From Actinomycetota bacterium (GTDB taxonomy: Bacteria > Actinomycetota > Aquicultoria > SURF-47), in NCBI GenBank assembly GCA_003599235.1, contig QZJE01000011.1, positions 1 through 64,000 on the forward strand: a stretch of 64,000 nucleotides of DNA, given 5' to 3'. The position numbers and the translations under genes are program-made. The notes below the pieces were generated by a model. That model saw only the letters and a list, made by a program, of their open reading frames with translations, was not told the origin of the DNA and searched no databases. Positions 32,961 to 42,193 of this stretch are shown here, one piece after another (the stretch's first letter is position 1; every line of letters begins with the position of its first letter).

Positions 32961-33943
32961 ATATTCATCTTTTTCCTTACATCCTTTATCTTTTCTTCAG
33001 CAATTACTTTAGCTTTTTCAGCACCCTTTTTTAGTACTTCTTTTACTAGCATTGGATCTTTTTCAATCGGTGCCCGCAATTTGCGAAAATTATTAAGAGA
33101 CTCAGCTACCTCTTCGGCTAATAATTTTTTGCAGTCAACACAGCCACGCATAGCTCCCCGACATTGCTTTTCAACATCAGCCAGATTTTCTTGACTATAG
33201 ACTCTATGGAGGTCAAATACACTACAAGCCTCTGGATCCCCGGGGTCGGTTTTTTTGATTCTTTTGGGATCGGTTACCATCTGAGCTACTTTTTTCCTAA
33301 TTGCCTCCGGTTCATCGGCAAGATAAATAGCATTGTTATAACTCTTGCTCATCTTGCGGCCGTCTGTTCCCAATACCTTTTTAGCTTTAGAAAGAATAGC
33401 AGCGGGCTCGAAAAAAGTATCGCCGTATAAGTTATTAAAGCGTCTGACAATCTCACGGGCTAACTCTAAATGAGGAAGTTGGTCTTCTCCTACGGGAACA
33501 CACTGGCCGCCAAACAAAACAATATCGGCAGTTTGCAATACTGGGTAACCCAAGAATCCATAAGTATGAATCTCTTTGCCCTTTATCTCTTTTAACTGCT
33601 CTTTGTAAGTGGGAACCCGGTAAAGCTGGCCTAGAGTAGTAACCATAGAAAGGTAAAGATGAAGTTGTGCCACTTCCGGCACATCTGACTGGCGATAAAT
33701 AGTGCTTTTATCAGGGTCAAGCCCTAAAGCCAGCCAGTCAGTTACCATATCATAGGTATTTTGCTGTAAGTCGCCTACATCTTCATAGTTAGTAGTCAAA
33801 GCATGCCAGTCAGCACAGAAGAAAAAACAATCATATTCCTTATTAGCTTGTAAATCTATCCAATTATTTAGCGTTCCGTGCAGATGCCCTAAGTGGAGCT
33901 TGCCGGTTGGCCTCTGCCCGCTAACTACCCGTTTTACCTGCAC
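32957..33943 (-). CDS. trpS: tryptophanyl-tRNA synthetase
   Basis: Class Ic aminoacyl-tRNA synthetase. 328 aa from GTG 33943, chosen because AGGAGG lies eight bases upstream and the protein then starts (M)QVKRVVSGQRPTGKLHLGH, the usual N-terminus with the HIGH-like motif. A longer in-frame version from 33988 would translate a GCCTGTAGCCT repeat. GRKMSKSYNNAIYL (about 195-208) is the KMSKS loop. Cys residues ACSVFDLH...CRGAMRGCVDCK form the family iron-sulfur/zinc-like cluster site near the C-terminus. Confidence 0.95.
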   Translation of the reverse strand: MQVKRVVSGQRPTGKLHLGHLHGTLNNWIDLQANKEYDCFFFCADWHALTTNYEDVGDLQQNTYDMVTDWLALGLDPDKSTIYRQSDVPEVAQLHLYLSMVTTLGQLYRVPTYKEQLKEIKGKEIHTYGFLGYPVLQTADIVLFGGQCVPVGEDQLPHLELAREIVRRFNNLYGDTFFEPAAILSKAKKVLGTDGRKMSKSYNNAIYLADEPEAIRKKVAQMVTDPKRIKKTDPGDPEACSVFDLHRVYSQENLADVEKQCRGAMRGCVDCKKLLAEEVAESLNNFRKLRAPIEKDPMLVKEVLKKGAEKAKVIAEEKIKDVRKKMNI

Positions 33944-33988
33944 AAGTGTCCTCCTGTAGCCTGTTGGCTGTCGCCTGTAGCCTATCAA
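33944..33988. repeat. short tandem repeat, GCCTGTAG words, upstream of trpS
   Basis: CCTGTAGCCTGTTGGCTG followed by TCGCCTGTAGCC: GCCTGT(A/T)-type words. Contains the trpS Shine-Dalgarno at its edge. Confidence 0.55.
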
Positions 33989-34608
33989 AATCCGAAAAAC
34001 CGCAAAATAGGCGATAATACTTTAAATAACAGCCCAAAGAACGTATTGCCTGCTAAGAATATTAGCAAAAATATCAGCAAAAAACCAAAAGACTCCAGGC
34101 GGTAATAAAAGTACTTAAATCTAGCTGGCAAAAAATGAATTAACACTCTGGAGCCATCAAGCGGCGGGATGGGAATTAAGTTAAATATTGCTAGCAAAAA
34201 ATTTGCCAATACTAACAGAAAAAATACCTGAAAGAACAGCCCTTTTGTGACCAAACCAAACTTAACCACTAAACCCAAAAAAGTGCCGATTAAAATATTG
34301 GCGATAGGCCCAGCCGCTCCGGTAAACATCATGCCTGTTTCTGCGTCTCTAAAATTCCTAGGGTCGATAGGCACCGGCTTAGCGTAACCAAAGCCGAAGC
34401 CAAACGCTAATACGGATAAGATTGGCAAAAGTATGGTACCAAAGGGATCGATGTGTCTGACAGGATTAAGGGACAGCCTACCGCTGGCTTTAGCTGTCAT
34501 GTCTCCCATTAAATAAGCTACAAAACCGTGGGATATTTCATGCAAAATAACCGAGTAAACAATTAAAGGAATAGCTATAATTATTGCAATAATATTTATT
34601 TGATTCAA
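33985..34608 (-). CDS. M50 family site-2-type membrane metalloprotease
   Basis: 207 aa polytopic membrane protein. Zinc motif HEISH (about residues 23-27) in the first helix, a central GAAGPIANILIG segment (about 97-108), and the second zinc site in NLIPIPPLDGSRVL (about 144-157; Asp). This is the compact S2P subgroup (YwhC/Rv1826-like) lacking a PDZ domain. TTG start with GGAGA at six bases. Substrate unknown; family members cleave transmembrane substrates, including anti-sigma factors. Upstream of trpS by about 40 bp. Confidence 0.92.
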   Translation of the reverse strand: MNQINIIAIIIAIPLIVYSVILHEISHGFVAYLMGDMTAKASGRLSLNPVRHIDPFGTILLPILSVLAFGFGFGYAKPVPIDPRNFRDAETGMMFTGAAGPIANILIGTFLGLVVKFGLVTKGLFFQVFFLLVLANFLLAIFNLIPIPPLDGSRVLIHFLPARFKYFYYRLESFGFLLIFLLIFLAGNTFFGLLFKVLSPILRFFGF

Positions 34609-34666
34609 TTCTTCTCCAAGTAATAATAATGCTTTATTATAGTAGACTAAATGTTATTCTTATGCG

Positions 34667-35470
34667 ATGACAACATTTAATTGCGACAATTTCAATAAGC
34701 AAATTGCAAAAAAAACAGCCTTAATAATCGGCGATATCGTAGCGGCAGACAAAAAAGCAGCGCCTGCCGGAGCTGTTTTGTGCGCTAAAAAAATTACCAA
34801 TTTTAAAAGCAAAGTTTTAATAATTGGAACGCTTGGCAATGACAAATTAGGCGATAAACTGCTTAAAGAGCTCCAAAAGACCAAGGTGGATACAGATAAC
34901 ATCGTTATCAACCCGGCAATACAAACAAGAACTACGGATAACTTAAGCAGTGATTCTTTTGAAAATCCGGTAATAGAAGAGCAACTTAAGTACTTGAGCT
35001 TGAAGATGATTCCTCAGGCCAGTACCGTCATAATAAGCGACTACGCAGCGGGAGGGATTAGTCAAAACTCCTTAAACAAAGTGGTAGAGGTTTGTTTGCC
35101 GTTATCTATCCCGGTAGTTATTGACTGCTCAATAAGACTGCTTGAATCCCCCCAAGCAAGTTGCTTGATATTAACCCAAGAAAATGCAGAGAAATTAACC
35201 GGGATCAAGATAATAAACCAGCTTAGCCTTGAAAAAATATTTGGTACTATTTTTAAACAAACCAAGTGCCCGGCAATAATAATTAACCGCCCCAAGGGGA
35301 TATATTTTTTCAGTGAAGACGAAGATGTTGCCACTCTAGCTTATCAAGAAGAAGTACCTGATGCCCGCCAAGAAAAAACTGTTGTATTAATGTCCTTGCT
35401 TCTAGCCTTAGGTCATAGCCCAAAACAAGCATCCGCTAATATGATGAAGCTAATAACCTGCCTTGCTTAA
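34667..35470 (+). CDS. PfkB-like protein, catalytic motif degenerate
   Basis: 267 aa. Fold signature of PfkB/ribokinase, closest to the HldE kinase half: ALIIGDIVAADKKAAPAGAV (about 18-37), IGTLGNDKLGDKLLKEL (about 52-68), VIISDYAAGGIS (about 118-129), LILTQENAEKLTG (about 163-175). The usual D-T-x-G-A-G-D anion hole/catalytic Asp near the C-terminus is replaced by VPDARQEKTVV (about 233-243), so phosphotransfer is doubtful. Divergent from the M50 gene with a 58-bp gap. Could be a sugar-binding regulator or a decaying gene; the frame is fully open. Confidence 0.7.
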   Translation: MTTFNCDNFNKQIAKKTALIIGDIVAADKKAAPAGAVLCAKKITNFKSKVLIIGTLGNDKLGDKLLKELQKTKVDTDNIVINPAIQTRTTDNLSSDSFENPVIEEQLKYLSLKMIPQASTVIISDYAAGGISQNSLNKVVEVCLPLSIPVVIDCSIRLLESPQASCLILTQENAEKLTGIKIINQLSLEKIFGTIFKQTKCPAIIINRPKGIYFFSEDEDVATLAYQEEVPDARQEKTVVLMSLLLALGHSPKQASANMMKLITCLA

Positions 35471-35472
35471 AA

Positions 35473-35541
35473 GTTGACAAAATTAATAAAGTTTTATTTT
35501 CTTATTTACTTTAGGTATCTATTAAGATTACAATCGAAATA
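35473..35541 (+). promoter_or_regulatory. candidate promoter region of nfeD-slipin
   Basis: TTGACA at 35474-35479 in AT-rich DNA followed by TATTTT at short spacing, and an alternative TTTACT...TACAAT pair (18 bp apart) closer to the start. One of these probably drives the following two genes. Confidence 0.35.
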
Positions 35542-35972
35542 TGAATTACGTATGGGTTGGATGGCTCATAATAGGAATGATTTTTTTAGCCATTGAGGCA
35601 ATTCATCCTCACTGGATATTATTCTGGTTTGCTATTGGAGCAGTTGCAGCTGCCGCTATTTCCGGTAATTACTCCTTTAATGTTCAAGCTTTAACTTTCT
35701 TTTTAACCTCACTATGTTTAGCTTATATCGGACGCCCCATTGTAGTTAGAACTCTTCAGCCAAAGAAAACAAAAACCAACGTAGAAAACTTTATCGGGCG
35801 ACAAGAAGAGGTAATCGAAGATATCGATAACAATAAAAAAACAGGGGCTATTAAAATATATGGCACCCATTGGCATGCTAGGAGCATCGAGGATTCGATA
35901 ACCATAAAATCAGGTACAAAGGTCGAAATAGTCAGCTTTTCCGGTTTAACAGCAATAGTTAAGCCGGCTTAA
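35541..35972 (+). CDS. NfeD family membrane protein
   Basis: 143 aa: three membrane helices (about 5-22, 27-45, 50-68) and a C-terminal OB-fold domain (about 82-143: GRQEEVIEDIDNNKKTGAIK, GTHWHARS, V-x-IVSFSGLTAIVKP). NfeD proteins pair with slipins, as here (slipin starts 16 bp downstream). Thought to organise membrane microdomains; a protease domain found in long NfeD forms is absent. Confidence 0.9.
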   Translation: MNYVWVGWLIIGMIFLAIEAIHPHWILFWFAIGAVAAAAISGNYSFNVQALTFFLTSLCLAYIGRPIVVRTLQPKKTKTNVENFIGRQEEVIEDIDNNKKTGAIKIYGTHWHARSIEDSITIKSGTKVEIVSFSGLTAIVKPA

Positions 35973-35987
35973 AAAAGGAGAATAATC

Positions 35988-36908
35988 ATGTCCGCCTTAA
36001 TTATCATCTTCTGGGGAATAGTACTTTTCTTTTTACTAATCATGGTGCTAAGTAGCGTCAAGATTGTCCCTCAAGGCTACGCCGGAGTAGTAGAGCGTCT
36101 AGGAAGGTATGTCAGAACAGCTGATGCCGGTTTGGTAATGCTATCTCCATTTATTAGCAGCATGCGTTTAGTTAGCTTAAAAGAGCAGGTAGATGAATAC
36201 GAACCGCAAGCGGTAATAAGTAGCGATAACGTTGGTGTAAAGATCGATGCCGTACTATATTTCCACATTGTATCTCCCCAAAAGAGTATTTATGAAGTAG
36301 AAAACTATGTTGCGGCTCTAGAAATACTTACCATGACAACCCTAAGAGATATTATCGGGGAAATGACTCTTGATGATTGCTTAACCAGCCGCGAGCGAAT
36401 TAATGCCCGCTTGCGCGGAGTACTTGACGAGTGTACAGAAAAATGGGGCTTAAAAGTAACCCGTGTTGAGATAAGAACTATCGAGCCACCAGAAGACGTG
36501 CGTGTTGCTATGGAAAAACAGATGCGTGCTGAGCGGGATAAAAGAGCCGCTATCCTAGAGGCTGAAGGGGCTAAACAAGCAGCTATACTTAAGGCTCAAG
36601 GAGAAAAAGAAGCTAATGTGACCATGGCTGAGGGCGAAAAACAAGCCGCCATTCTAAAAGCCGAAGGTCAATCAGAGGCTTATAATAACATGTTTAAGGC
36701 CATAAAGAGCAGTGCTATTGATGAGAAAGTCATCGCTATAAAATATCTGGAAAGCATGGAAAAAGTAGCTAATGGCAATTCTAATACCATAATCCTGCCC
36801 TATAACACCACTTCGGAGCTAGGAGTGTTTTCAGGTATCGGCCAAGCTTTAGGAATTACCAACAAGATTAAAGACGGCCACAAAGTTAAACCTGCAGTGA
36901 AGAACTAA
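35988..36908 (+). CDS. SPFH/Band 7 slipin-family protein (QmcA/paraslipin-like)
   Basis: 306 aa. N-terminal membrane anchor (about 3-25), SPFH domain (about 26-190: VPQGYAGVVERLGRYVRTAD, SLKEQVDEYEPQAVISSDN, ILTMTTLRDIIGEMTLDDCL), then a long Ala/Glu-rich coiled coil with repeated EAEGAKQAAILKAQGEKEA units (about 195-235) that drives oligomerisation. AAGGAG precedes the ATG. Operon with NfeD. Membrane scaffold function by family. Confidence 0.93.
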   Translation: MSALIIIFWGIVLFFLLIMVLSSVKIVPQGYAGVVERLGRYVRTADAGLVMLSPFISSMRLVSLKEQVDEYEPQAVISSDNVGVKIDAVLYFHIVSPQKSIYEVENYVAALEILTMTTLRDIIGEMTLDDCLTSRERINARLRGVLDECTEKWGLKVTRVEIRTIEPPEDVRVAMEKQMRAERDKRAAILEAEGAKQAAILKAQGEKEANVTMAEGEKQAAILKAEGQSEAYNNMFKAIKSSAIDEKVIAIKYLESMEKVANGNSNTIILPYNTTSELGVFSGIGQALGITNKIKDGHKVKPAVKN

Positions 36909-36942
36909 ACTATTTTCATAACTTTCCGATACAATAATTGTT

Positions 36943-37500
36943 ATGAGAATATTGCTGCATACTTGTTGTGCTCCATGTTTAATATCGCCGCATAAAAGTT
37001 TATCTGAGCATGAGCTGACTTGCTTTTTTTATAATCCCAACATTCACCCTTTGCCGGAATTCAAAGAAAGACATAAATGGGTAGATAAATATTGCTCCCA
37101 AAACGGCTTAGATTTACTTTCATATGAATACAATCCCACTACCTACTTAGATAAAGTAACCTTCGATTTAGAAGAGCGCTGTCAAAAATGCTACGAACTT
37201 CGCCTTTTTGAGACAGCCCGGGTAGCTGATATGCAAGGCTTTGATGCTTTTACCACCACTTTGCTATCAAGCCCGTATCAAAAGCACGAACTAATCCAAG
37301 AGATTGCTTCAAAAGCGGCACGCCAATATAACATCGCTTTCTATTATGAAGATTACCGGCCGATGTATAAGGAAAGTGTCTATTTATCTAAAGAGATGGG
37401 GATGTACCGCCAAAAATACTGCGGCTGCATTTACAGCCTAGACGAAAATCCTAAATTAGCTAACCTATATTTAGATGAGAGGAAATCATTAGAGCTCTAG
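36943..37500 (+). CDS. queH: epoxyqueuosine reductase QueH
   Basis: Reduces epoxyqueuosine to queuosine in tRNA; cobalamin-independent alternative to QueG. 185 aa: N-terminal HTCCAPC (about 6-12), NPNIHPLPEFKER (about 32-44), ERCQKCYELRL (about 78-88), SSPYQKHELI (about 105-114) and C-terminal YCGCIYS (about 160-166). The conserved Cys pairs bind the iron-sulfur cluster. It precedes queA by 75 bp, a functional pair of the queuosine pathway. Confidence 0.93.
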   Translation: MRILLHTCCAPCLISPHKSLSEHELTCFFYNPNIHPLPEFKERHKWVDKYCSQNGLDLLSYEYNPTTYLDKVTFDLEERCQKCYELRLFETARVADMQGFDAFTTTLLSSPYQKHELIQEIASKAARQYNIAFYYEDYRPMYKESVYLSKEMGMYRQKYCGCIYSLDENPKLANLYLDERKSLEL

Positions 37501-37535
37501 AGCGTTAGAGCATTAGGGATTGAGTGCACATATAC
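37495..37535. repeat. short tandem repeat, TAGAGC/TTAGAGCA words
   Basis: AGAGCTCTAGAGCGTTAGAGC, then ATTAGGG, overlapping the queH stop and filling part of the queH-queA gap. The same theme occurs at 44355-44390. Confidence 0.5.
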
Positions 37536-37575
37536 CAATACTAACTCTCTAAATCTATTATGCTATTCTGTCCTT

Positions 37576-38622
37576 ATGAAAACTTGTCTTTTTGATTACA
37601 AGCTTCCAGAAAACCTCATCGCTCAAAAGCCAGTTGAACCTAGAGATTCTTCCAGATTGATGGTCCTTGACCGTCAGAATAATTCTGTTGAGCACAAGAG
37701 ATTTAGCGCTCTGATCGATTATATAAAACCCGGCGATTTGTTGGTTGTTAATGACACTCGGGTATTACCGGCTAGATTGTATGGTAAAAAAACGGATACA
37801 GGCGCAAAGATAGAACTACTCTTACTAAAGGAAGTAAAAAATAACCTCTGGGAAGTACTTGCAAAACCAGCCAAAAGACTTAAAATTGGCTCTCAAATTG
37901 AGTTTGAGGAAGGACTTAGCGGAATAGTTGAACAAGTTTTAGAAGATGGCCGCCGTCTAATACGCTTCATCCTGAATATAGGGGCGTATTGCAATACGCC
38001 CCTGACGGTTAAAAAAATCATTGAAGAAATTGGAGAAGTACCTCTTCCTCCCTACATAAAGACTCCTCTAGATGATAGCGAACGCTATCAAACAATTTAT
38101 TCTAAAAATGCTAACTCGAAAGCAGCTCCAACCGCCGGATTGCATCTTACGGATACGTTGATGAAATCTATCTTAAAAAAAGGAGCCTTTTTTACAAGTG
38201 TCACATTGCACGTTGGCCTAGATACATTTCGGCCAGTAACAGCGGTAGAGGTAGAAAAACACAAAATCCATAGTGAAGGCTATGCTGTGCCAAAATTAAC
38301 TCTTGAGAGAATCCGTCAGGCAAAAAATACCGGAAACAGAATAATTGCGGTAGGCACAACCTCGGTTAGAGTCTTAGAAACTATTTCTTGCCAAATTGAT
38401 TCCAGAAAAAGCCTATCAGGTTCAACAAAACTTTTTATTTACCCGGGTTATAAGTTTAAACTAGTTGATGTCTTGTTAACCAACTTTCATTTACCGCGCT
38501 CGTCTCTATTAATGCTGGTATCTGCTTTTGCCGGAACACAATTCGTCAAAGAAGCCTACAGCCAAGCTATCAAGGAAAAGTATCGGTTTTTCAGCTTCGG
38601 GGATGCTATGCTTATAAAATGA
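37576..38622 (+). CDS. queA: tRNA preQ1(34) S-adenosylmethionine ribosyltransferase-isomerase
   Basis: Transfers the ribosyl moiety of SAM to preQ1 in tRNA. 348 aa: FDYKLPENLIAQKPVEPRDS (about 5-24), VNDTRVLPARLYG (about 58-70), IGEVPLPPYIK (about 154-164), AAPTAGLHLT (about 184-193), VTLHVGLDTFRPV (about 208-220), GTTSVRVLE and C-terminal TNFHLPRSSLLMLV. Residues about 135-143 (NIGAYCNTP) are encoded by a perfect 24-bp palindrome that interrupts an otherwise conserved stretch without breaking the frame. Confidence 0.95.
   Translation: MKTCLFDYKLPENLIAQKPVEPRDSSRLMVLDRQNNSVEHKRFSALIDYIKPGDLLVVNDTRVLPARLYGKKTDTGAKIELLLLKEVKNNLWEVLAKPAKRLKIGSQIEFEEGLSGIVEQVLEDGRRLIRFILNIGAYCNTPLTVKKIIEEIGEVPLPPYIKTPLDDSERYQTIYSKNANSKAAPTAGLHLTDTLMKSILKKGAFFTSVTLHVGLDTFRPVTAVEVEKHKIHSEGYAVPKLTLERIRQAKNTGNRIIAVGTTSVRVLETISCQIDSRKSLSGSTKLFIYPGYKFKLVDVLLTNFHLPRSSLLMLVSAFAGTQFVKEAYSQAIKEKYRFFSFGDAMLIK
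37980..38003. repeat. perfect 24-bp palindrome inside queA
   Basis: AGGGGCGTATTG followed immediately by its exact reverse complement. This sequence type occurs as an intergenic repeat in many bacteria; here it is in frame within queA. Related to the GTAGGGGC element at 25050-25112. Confidence 0.85.
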
Positions 38623-38675
38623 CGTGGTATCTGCACCAGGGGTTGAAATGATGATAATTAGCACATACCACGTCA
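38620..38675. repeat. long hairpin between convergent queA and secreted-protein gene
   Basis: TGACGTGGTATCTGC (38620-38634) pairs with GCACATACCACGTCA (38661-38675), 13-14 of 15 bases, around a 26-nt loop. It begins at the queA stop codon. It may act as a two-way transcription end, but no T-run follows on either strand. Confidence 0.6.
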
Positions 38676-38677
38676 AA

Positions 38678-39058
38678 CTAGGGTGTAACTTTTATTTTAT
38701 TACTTTTGATATCTAAAGCGTTTTGCCGCGCTTTAGTCATTTCTTCTGTGTATTGCTTAACTAATTTGCTACCATCAGGTTTTTGGGCAATCAATTTAAC
38801 CAGCTGAGAGGCAGCTAATCCTAAGATTCCTTCGGTCATATATGCTGAAGCAGGAACTGGGCGTCCAGAGCTTTTATCAAAGAAACTGATAAGAACAGCT
38901 TTGCTTTTATCTAGAGGAGTAACTACTACAACCTTGTAATTAGCAACATCTAGAGAATATCCTGATGGCTTGGAAGTAGCTGGTGCCGATTGGTTTTCGG
39001 CTAAAGCTAAAGTCGAAATGAAAGCTATAATCAGTGTTAGTACAATGATACGTCGCAT
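38678..39058 (-). CDS. small secreted protein of unknown function
   Basis: 126 aa. Typical signal peptide (MRRIIVLTLIIAFISTLALA, cleavage after about residue 20). The mature part has a beta-rich YKVVVVTPLDKSKAVLISFF region (about 41-60) and a helical C-terminus (about 75-110), with no cysteines and no motif that I recognise. AAAGGA lies upstream of the ATG. Monocistronic, divergent from lepA. Function cannot be assigned. Confidence 0.7.
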   Translation of the reverse strand: MRRIIVLTLIIAFISTLALAENQSAPATSKPSGYSLDVANYKVVVVTPLDKSKAVLISFFDKSSGRPVPASAYMTEGILGLAASQLVKLIAQKPDGSKLVKQYTEEMTKARQNALDIKSNKIKVTP

Positions 39059-39163
39059 AGTGCCAAATCCTTTCTACAATATTTATATCGGCATCTAAAC
39101 AAGCAAACTTGAGCACTCAGAGTGATTTTTTTTATAAAGCATTTTCTGGTATAGTTCCACTCA

Positions 39164-40957
39164 ATGGAAAATATTCGCAACTTCGCCATATTAGCCCATA
39201 TAGATCATGGTAAATCTACTCTTGCAGATAGAGTTCTAGAGATAACTCACGCAATCCCGGAACGCCAGATGAGACAACAGTTCTTAGACCGGATGGACTT
39301 AGAGCGAGAGCGCGGAATTACTATTAAGGCTCAAACTGTACGTATCAAATATCGTTCAGAAGACGGCATTAACTATGTTTTCAACTTAATAGACACCCCT
39401 GGCCACGTCGATTTTACTTACGAAGTCTCCCGTAGTCTAGCTGCTTGTGAGGGTGTTCTTTTAGTCGTTGATGCAAGCCAAGGAGTAGAAGCCCAAACAG
39501 TAGCTAACGCCCATTTAGCAGTGGCTAATAACCTAACAGTAATTCCGGTAATAAATAAAATCGACCTGCCCAACGCCGATCCCGAAAAAGTGGCCTCCGA
39601 GGTAGAAGAAGCCTTGAGCTTGCCCAAAGTAGATGCCATCTATATATCTGCTAAAACCGGCCAGGGAGTAGAAGAGTTGCTTAAAAAAATAATAGAGAAA
39701 ATCCCTGAGCCTAAATATGACAATAAAGCCCCGCTTAAATCCCTTATTTTTGATTCGGTCTTTGATAAATACCGGGGAGTTATCATCTATACTAGGCTGT
39801 TTGAAGGACAAGTAAAACCCGGCGATCGCATTAAATTAATGGCTACTAAAACCATTCACGAAGTTGAGGAAGTAGGTTATCTGCTGCCTGACCCTAAGCC
39901 CAATAAACAATTAGTAGCCGGTGAGGTAGGCTACATTATTGCCGGCATCAAAAACTTAGAAGAAACCAAGGTGGGAGACACCATCACCTTAAGCGATAAC
40001 CAAGCCAGAGAACCTTTGCCGGGTTATAAAGAAGCCAAACCGATGGTTTTTGCCGGCCTTTACCCTGCTGATGGCGAGTTATTCGAAGGACTAAGAACGG
40101 CCTTGGAAAAGCTTCGGTTAAACGACCCTTCTTTTGTATACGAACCAGAGTCATCAAATGCGTTAGGCTTTGGTTTTCGCTGTGGTTTTTTGGGACTGCT
40201 TCATATGGAAATCATAAAAGAGCGCCTTGAGCGGGAATACCAACTAGAGTTAATTGCCACTGCCCCTTCAGTTGCTTATCGCATTACTAAAACTAACGGC
40301 CAAGTCCAAGAACTAAAAAACCCTTCAGCTATGCCAGTCAGTCATGAAATTGCCAAGCTGGAAGAGCCCTATGTGTTGGTAACCGTCATTACCCCACCGG
40401 ATTACATTGGAGCCATTATGGAGCTGTGCCAAGACAGGCGCGGAACATTTTTAAATATGATTTATCTAAGCCAGAGCAGAGTAGAGCTTAAGTACGAAAT
40501 GCCATTATCTGAGATACTGATAGATTTCTTCGACCAGTTAAAATCTAACAGCAAAGGCTATGCAAGCCTTGATTACGAACATATCGGCTATAAACTAACT
40601 GAGCTGGTAAAGGTAGATATACTAATCGGTGGAAAAGCAGTGGATTCTTTATCCTCGGTTATGTCTAAGGATAAAGCTTACTACAGAGGGCGCCGTATTG
40701 TAGAGAAGCTAAAAGAAGCTATACCCCGACAGCTTTTTGAAGTACCTATTCAGGCTGCTATCGGAGCTAAAATCATCTGCCGGGAGACGGTAAAGCCTCT
40801 TAGAAAGGACGTAATCGCCAAACTCTATGGCGGAGACGTAACCAGAAAAAGAAAACTGCTGGAGAAGCAAAAAGCCGGTAAGAAACGGATGAAGATGCTA
40901 GGCCAAGTAGAACTCCCCCAAGAAGCATTCATTAGCTTTTTAAAGGTCGATAAGTAG
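39164..40957 (+). CDS. lepA: translation elongation factor 4 (LepA)
   Basis: Ribosome-associated GTPase acting in initiation/back-translocation. 597 aa: [13 protein letters not shown] (P-loop, about 10-22), [13 protein letters not shown] (about 44-56), DTPGHVDF (G3, about 77-84), [10 protein letters not shown] (G4, about 131-140), SAKTGQG (G5, about 163-169), and the LepA-specific C-terminal domain (about 490-597: [40 protein letters not shown]). Upstream lies an AT-rich region with TATAAA. Normally followed by hemW; here it meets the converging flavoprotein gene with no spacer. Confidence 0.97.
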   Translation: MENIRNFAILAHIDHGKSTLADRVLEITHAIPERQMRQQFLDRMDLERERGITIKAQTVRIKYRSEDGINYVFNLIDTPGHVDFTYEVSRSLAACEGVLLVVDASQGVEAQTVANAHLAVANNLTVIPVINKIDLPNADPEKVASEVEEALSLPKVDAIYISAKTGQGVEELLKKIIEKIPEPKYDNKAPLKSLIFDSVFDKYRGVIIYTRLFEGQVKPGDRIKLMATKTIHEVEEVGYLLPDPKPNKQLVAGEVGYIIAGIKNLEETKVGDTITLSDNQAREPLPGYKEAKPMVFAGLYPADGELFEGLRTALEKLRLNDPSFVYEPESSNALGFGFRCGFLGLLHMEIIKERLEREYQLELIATAPSVAYRITKTNGQVQELKNPSAMPVSHEIAKLEEPYVLVTVITPPDYIGAIMELCQDRRGTFLNMIYLSQSRVELKYEMPLSEILIDFFDQLKSNSKGYASLDYEHIGYKLTELVKVDILIGGKAVDSLSSVMSKDKAYYRGRRIVEKLKEAIPRQLFEVPIQAAIGAKIICRETVKPLRKDVIAKLYGGDVTRKRKLLEKQKAGKKRMKMLGQVELPQEAFISFLKVDK

Positions 40958-42193
40958 CTATATATACTTCTTCTTCGGCAGTTTTTTCTCAAAGAGGCCT
41001 TTTTGGAACAAGCGCAGCCAGATTTTCGGGCGCAGAAGGTTTTTACAAGAGACGGTATTTTCTAAAACGCTCACTGCTAAATCCCCAAGATATTTATCTT
41101 TTACAGCAGTACCTACTAGGAACCTTTGAAACGGAGGCCAAGCTAGTGAGGCTTTTACCCTATGAGCCAGCTTAAAATCACCATACTCTTTCTTAATAAA
41201 CTTATTGTAATCATTTAGAGCTTTAAAATTATATGGCTTGGTTTTAAGAACGTTGGTTAAAGCCTCGGCTGCTACCTGGCCGCTTTTCATAGCATAAGAG
41301 ATTCCTTCACCGGACAAAGGATAAATCAAATCGGCGGCATCACCTACAAAAAGCACTCTGTTATGAACTAATGTTTTTCGAGGATAATTCATTCTCAAAG
41401 GATAGGATTCAGCTTTTGTCACCTGCCTTGCCTCTTTTAACATCTTATTTAGTGGCGGCATAGTAAGAAACCTTTTATATAACTCTAAAACCGACAGATT
41501 ATACTTCTTTAAATAGCTAATATCAGCTCCGGCTCCTACATTGGCGCTAGTTGGACTTAGGGGGAAAATCCAACCATAACCATAATAGCCGCTATCCTCC
41601 ATTAAAAACTCCAGGTCTTTACCAATGCCGGTTACATTTTCAAAATAGGCTCTGGTAGCTATAGTTTCCGCTTTAGAATAACTGGGGTTTATCTTGCGGC
41701 TAAAACTTCCTCCTGAACCATCAGAAGCAATAATGAATTGGGCATGCACAACTTGGTTATCAGAGAGCTTAACAAGATAGGAACCATCTTTGTTTTCATC
41801 TATTTCGATTGCACCAACAGGCATTAATAGCTTGGTACCGGCATCTTTGGCGTGATTTAGAAGCATTTCATCGAAATCCGATCGTTTAATAACATAACCG
41901 TAATCTTGATTTTTATCATGAAACTGAGAGTAAACAACGCCATTATTAGAATAGATTTTATAACCGTAGAACTTAAAATGCGGTAGAGATTCGATCTTTT
42001 CTTTAAGTCCCAGTTCATTAATAACTTCTACCGAATGAGCAGTAAGTCCTCCACCGCAAATCTTATCTCTTGGGAACTTTTCTTTTTCTACCAGTAGGTG
42101 ATCAATCTTATTATGAGCCAAAAAACAAGCAGCTGTTGAACCGGCAGGACCGGCACCTACTATCAATACATCTGTCTTAATAAGATCTCTCAT
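40958..42193 (-). CDS. geranylgeranyl reductase family FAD-dependent oxidoreductase
   Basis: 411 aa. N-terminal FAD-binding Rossmann motif VLIVGAGPAGSTAACFLA (about 8-25), DKICGGGLTA (about 43-52), YVIKRSDFDEMLL, and the second FAD motif RVLFVGDAADLIYPLSGEGISY (about 284-305, written as RVLFVGDAADL and IYPLSGEGISY). Family members saturate isoprenoid chains of menaquinone or lipids; menaquinone tail reduction would fit menG nearby but is inference. ATGA overlap with the CsoR-type regulator upstream indicates one operon. Confidence 0.85.
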   Translation of the reverse strand: MRDLIKTDVLIVGAGPAGSTAACFLAHNKIDHLLVEKEKFPRDKICGGGLTAHSVEVINELGLKEKIESLPHFKFYGYKIYSNNGVVYSQFHDKNQDYGYVIKRSDFDEMLLNHAKDAGTKLLMPVGAIEIDENKDGSYLVKLSDNQVVHAQFIIASDGSGGSFSRKINPSYSKAETIATRAYFENVTGIGKDLEFLMEDSGYYGYGWIFPLSPTSANVGAGADISYLKKYNLSVLELYKRFLTMPPLNKMLKEARQVTKAESYPLRMNYPRKTLVHNRVLFVGDAADLIYPLSGEGISYAMKSGQVAAEALTNVLKTKPYNFKALNDYNKFIKKEYGDFKLAHRVKASLAWPPFQRFLVGTAVKDKYLGDLAVSVLENTVSCKNLLRPKIWLRLFQKGLFEKKLPKKKYI

